DNA of 46,990 bases from Salinisphaeraceae bacterium. Lineage in GTDB: Bacteria > Pseudomonadota > Gammaproteobacteria > Nevskiales > Salinisphaeraceae. Where the stretch lies: NCBI GenBank assembly GCA_002683405.1, contig NYTH01000014.1, positions 1 to 46,990 of the forward strand, read 5' to 3'. Below are positions 41,885 to 46,990 of this stretch, in pieces. The stretch's first letter is position 1; every line of letters starts with the position of its first letter. The notes beneath the pieces were generated by a model. The model saw only the letters and a program-made list of their open reading frames with translations, searched no databases and was not told where the DNA came from. The translations under genes and the position numbers were made by a program.

Positions 41885-42424
41885 ATGAAAGCTCTGATGG
41901 AATACCTGCCCATTATCGCATTCGTGGGCGCTTATGCGCTTACGGATATTTATATTGCCACGGGCGTGTTCATGGTAGCCGCCACCGTGCTTGCGCTGGG
42001 CACGCGCATGGTCACCGGCGAATGGAACAAGATGCAGTTGGCGGTGGCGGCCATGGCGGTGGCCTTCGGCGGCCTCACGCTGGGCCTGCGCGACCCCAAT
42101 TTCATCAAGATCAAGCCGACCGTGCTGTACGCGGTATTCGGCCTGGCGCTGGTGGCCAGCGCCTACATCGGGAAGAAGCCGCTGATGCAGCGGGCGATGG
42201 GCAGCCAGCTCGATCTGCCGGACGATATCTGGCGGCGGCTGACGTTCATCTGGGCCGGTTTCTTCTTCGCCTGCGGCATCATCAATCTGTACGTGGCATA
42301 CGCCTTCAGCGAAGCCTTCTGGGTGAACTTCAAGCTGTTCGGCATGCTCGGGCTGACGGTGCTGTTCGTGATTGCGCAGGGCTTCTACCTGGCGCCGCAC
42401 ATCTCCGACAGCGAGCAGAGCTGA
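41885..42424 (+). CDS. ispZ: Inner-membrane septation-associated protein A (YciB/IspZ)
   Basis: A 179-residue integral membrane protein, identical in length to E. coli YciB. It has about five hydrophobic segments, among them PIIAFVGAYALTDIYIATGVF, LAVAAMAVAFGGLTLGL, and FIWAGFFFACGIINLYVAY. Conserved polar motifs include FIKIKPTVLYAVFG and KPLMQRAMG. The family is linked to septation and envelope integrity. The start MKALMEYLPIIAF corresponds to the E. coli start, but no ribosome site precedes it (see the promoter entry). Its stop overlaps the yciI start by one base. Confidence 0.95.
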   Translation: MKALMEYLPIIAFVGAYALTDIYIATGVFMVAATVLALGTRMVTGEWNKMQLAVAAMAVAFGGLTLGLRDPNFIKIKPTVLYAVFGLALVASAYIGKKPLMQRAMGSQLDLPDDIWRRLTFIWAGFFFACGIINLYVAYAFSEAFWVNFKLFGMLGLTVLFVIAQGFYLAPHISDSEQS

Positions 42425-42720
42425 TGCTCTACGCCATCATCGGCTGGGATCATCCCGGTAGTGCGGCCGCCCGCCAGGCCGCCCGCGAGGCGCATCTGGC
42501 CCGGCTGCAGGCCATGCAGGACGAGGGGCGATTGGTGCTCGCTGGCCCCTTCCCGGCGATCGATGCCGAGGACCTGAGCGCCGGCGTGGAAGGCAGTCTG
42601 CTGGTGATCGAGTTCGACGATCTGCAGGCCGCTCAGGCCTGGGCGGACGACGACCCCTACGTGCAAGCCGGCGTCTACCGCGAGGTTTTCGTCAAGCCGT
42701 TCAGGAAAGTGTTCGGCTAG
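42424..42720 (+). CDS. yciI: YciI family protein
   Basis: A 98-residue ferredoxin-like protein of unknown cellular role, the same length as E. coli YciI. It shows MLYAIIGWDHPGSAAARQA, HLARLQAMQDEGRLVLAGPFPA, LLVIEFDDLQAAQAWADDDPYV and the C-terminal VFVKPFRKVFG. The conserved His and Asp proposed for catalysis in the family are present. The ATG is shared with the ispZ stop (TGATG), and bolA follows after 19 bp. Confidence 0.94.
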   Translation: MLYAIIGWDHPGSAAARQAAREAHLARLQAMQDEGRLVLAGPFPAIDAEDLSAGVEGSLLVIEFDDLQAAQAWADDDPYVQAGVYREVFVKPFRKVFG

Positions 42721-42739
42721 CGCCGGCAGGAGAAACCCC

Positions 42740-43009
42740 ATGACGAGGCAACGCATGCAGCGAATGCGCGAGCGGCTGAGCGCCGCGCTGAACACGGACG
42801 ATATCCAGATTCAGGATGATGGCCATCTGCACCGCGGCCACCCGGGCGCTCGCAGCGGCCTGGGGCACTTTTCCGCCGTCATCCGGGCAGAGTGCTTTGC
42901 GGGTCAGTCGGTGCTGGAGCGCCACCGCATGGTCTACGACGCGCTGGGGGACATGATGCAGACCGACATCCACGCCCTGTCCGTTCGAGCACGAACGCCG
43001 GACGAATAG
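42740..43009 (+). CDS. bolA: BolA family protein
   Basis: An 89-residue protein of the BolA/IbaG family, which partners monothiol glutaredoxins in Fe–S handling and stress morphology. It has MQRMRERLSAALNTDDIQIQDDGHLHRGHPGA, GHFSAVIRAECFAGQSVLERHRMVYDALGDMM and the C-terminal histidine in TDIHALSVRA. The invariant HxxVY-like segment reads HRMVY. AGGAG lies at suitable distance before the ATG at 42740. Grouping with yciI and ispZ is common in this class. Confidence 0.95.
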   Translation: MTRQRMQRMRERLSAALNTDDIQIQDDGHLHRGHPGARSGLGHFSAVIRAECFAGQSVLERHRMVYDALGDMMQTDIHALSVRARTPDE

Positions 43010-43030
43010 CCGCCGGCTTGTGGCCCGCGG

Positions 43031-43600
43031 TTACTCCGGGTTGCGCGCCGAGAGCGGCTGCTGCGGGACCTTGCGCAGCTTGCCGGTATCGTAGCCGTAA
43101 GAGCCCACACGCTCGACCAGATCGTTGTAGGTCGCCTCGTCGATCTGCGGCTTGCGCGACATGATCCACACCCAGTCGAGCTCGGAGCGGGCGACGATGG
43201 TGTTCTCGTAATCGGCGTCCACGTAGCTGATGAGATACTGCATCTTGATGGGCCAGAAGAACTGCATGCCCCACACCGCGTTGCCCGTGCCGTCTTTCAC
43301 GAAACCCTTGGGCAGCATCACCTTGCGCTCCCCGTCGAAGCCGCCGTCACGGTAGGTGAACACGGTCTGGATTTCGTTGTCAGGGCCGCGGTAGTAGCGC
43401 TCGATGGAGTTGTAGCTGTCGCTGGTCGGGCCCGGCGGGATATGGGCGATCACGTACCAGCTGCCCATGTAGCGGTCCAGATCGATGTTTTCTTCAACCG
43501 GAAAATCGGCCGGCGGCATGATGCTGCAGGCCGAAACTGCCAGCAGCAGCGCGCTCAGCAGACTGAGTCGAAGGGCGGCAGAGGATGATCGGACGGCCAT
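43031..43600 (-). CDS. blc: Outer-membrane lipocalin (Blc-like lipoprotein)
   Basis: A 189-residue bacterial lipocalin that binds lipophilic ligands such as lysophospholipids at the outer membrane. The signal ends in the lipobox AVSAC, making a lipoprotein. The mature protein has the lipocalin GxW motif (YMGSWYVIAHIP), then NSIERYYRGPDNEIQTVFTYRDGGFDG, the TIVARSELDWVWIMSRKPQID block with the conserved arginine, and a final helix region. It converges on bolA with 21 bp between the stop codons. Confidence 0.93.
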   Translation of the reverse strand: MAVRSSSAALRLSLLSALLLAVSACSIMPPADFPVEENIDLDRYMGSWYVIAHIPPGPTSDSYNSIERYYRGPDNEIQTVFTYRDGGFDGERKVMLPKGFVKDGTGNAVWGMQFFWPIKMQYLISYVDADYENTIVARSELDWVWIMSRKPQIDEATYNDLVERVGSYGYDTGKLRKVPQQPLSARNPE

Positions 43601-43698
43601 GGACTATTCCCTGTTCAAATGATTCACGACGCAAGATGCGTCAGTCGGCGGGACTGGCGCAAGCCGGCACACTCCCAGGGGCGAATCGAAGGGCTGTG

Positions 43699-44010
43699 CT
43701 ACGCCTGGTCAGCCGACGACGTCGGCGCGACAGCGCCTTCCGTGGACTCGATGCGGCTTCGATCAAGTGCTTCGCCGGTATCCTGCATCGATAGCGTGCC
43801 GCTCACCGGCTCGGCCGACGCGGACTGCTGCGGCTCACGTACCACGAGCGCCAGACTGTAGACAAGGATCAGGAAAAGTCCTGCGATGGCCGCCTGAGTG
43901 CGCAGACTGCCCACCCTGCTCTTCTGCCGAAAAATACCGCCTCCCCTGGCGCGCTGCCGTATTGGGTGTGTGTGACGCGAAGTGTGCGCGGCATGGTCCT
44001 GTTCAACCAT
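43699..44010 (-). CDS. Small single-pass membrane protein of unknown function
   Basis: A 103-residue protein I do not recognise. The N-terminal 40 residues are basic and His/Arg-rich (MVEQDHAAHTSRHTHPIRQR…GGIFRQKSR). One transmembrane helix (AAIAGLFLILVYSLALVV) follows, then a polar Ser/Glu/Ala tail without cysteines. The positive-inside rule places the N-terminus in the cytoplasm and the tail in the periplasm. The ATG at 44010 has AGGA at seven bases, which supports a real gene. It lies between ligA (92 bp away) and the lipocalin gene. Confidence 0.65.
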   Translation of the reverse strand: MVEQDHAAHTSRHTHPIRQRARGGGIFRQKSRVGSLRTQAAIAGLFLILVYSLALVVREPQQSASAEPVSGTLSMQDTGEALDRSRIESTEGAVAPTSSADQA

Positions 44011-44102
44011 GCGTGGTCCTACGGAGTGTTGCGGTGCAATATTCAGCGTGCAGACAGTTTCGCGCCGCAGATCAGGCAAATTCCGCCTGCAGACGACGCG
44101 CT

Positions 44103-46989
<2,887 letters not shown>

Positions 46990-46990
46990 C

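Overview
The window is GC-rich chromosomal DNA from a gammaproteobacterium. The main evidence is the gene order gyrA–serC–(serA)–pheA–hisC–tyrA–aroA–cmk–rpsA–ihfB–lapA–lapB, the mtaD–ubiG–mupP–yciK block, and the dnaX–ybaB–recR, dapA/gcvR–bcp, trpS–scpA–scpB–rluB, ispZ–yciI–bolA and zipA–ligA neighbourhoods. Several of these blocks are arranged as I remember them from Pseudomonas and Xanthomonas-type genomes. Naming a genus would be a guess; a halophilic or marine Xanthomonadales/Chromatiales-like lineage is plausible. Almost every gene is a core housekeeping gene. I see no prophage, CRISPR array, insertion sequence or transposase.

Layout: 1–2.6 kb has the 3' part of a DNA photolyase gene and an orphan outer-membrane TpsB/ShlB-type transporter with its own promoter and terminator, facing a small secreted protein of unknown function (2.8–3.3 kb). 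4.2–6.1 kb has orn, a pterin carbinolamine dehydratase and rsgA. 6.9–9.6 kb has recR–ybaB–dnaX, followed by the 4.5S SRP RNA gene and a rearranged tRNA-Ser(GGA) locus (10.0–10.7 kb). 10.9–13.2 kb has dapA with a short lipoprotein, divergent from gcvR–bcp. 13.2–19.5 kb has a PIN-PhoH ATPase, an AI-2E family permease, bepA and lapB/lapA. 20.8–30.7 kb is the aromatic amino acid/serine/translation supraoperon on the minus strand. 30.9–37.2 kb has gyrA divergent from mtaD–ubiG–mupP–yciK. 37.8–41.1 kb is trpS–scpA–scpB–rluB. 41.2–43.0 kb has a YciO-type protein divergent from ispZ–yciI–bolA. 43.0–47 kb has a lipocalin, a small membrane protein, ligA and the 3' part of zipA.

The unusual content lies between the genes. 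About 9% of the window is made of repeat islands (3.4–4.2, 6.1–6.9, 14.7–15.3, 19.5–20.8 and 37.2–37.8 kb). They are built from two short palindromic repeat families, here called A (core TTCGACAGGCTCAGGG) and B (core GTAGGCCGGATGCAGCG). Several islands carry their own private tandem duplication: 253 bp ×2, 311 bp ×2, about 362 bp ×2, 296 bp ×3. A separate alternating 123/121-bp array sits beside the 296-bp array between ihfB and lapA. Three of the five islands lie exactly between convergent genes. The other notable structure is the tRNA-Ser locus. Two extra copies of the tRNA 5' end, each attached to a repeated element, precede the intact gene. Beyond its 3' side there is a tRNA 3' end whose T-arm appears split by two 71-bp direct repeats.

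Functionally the window joins translation and RNA turnover (rpsA, ihfB, trpS, rsgA, orn, SRP RNA, tRNA-Ser), DNA replication, topology and segregation (dnaX, gyrA, ligA, scpAB, recR, zipA), chorismate and serine pathways, and envelope biogenesis (bepA, lapAB, mupP, ispZ).
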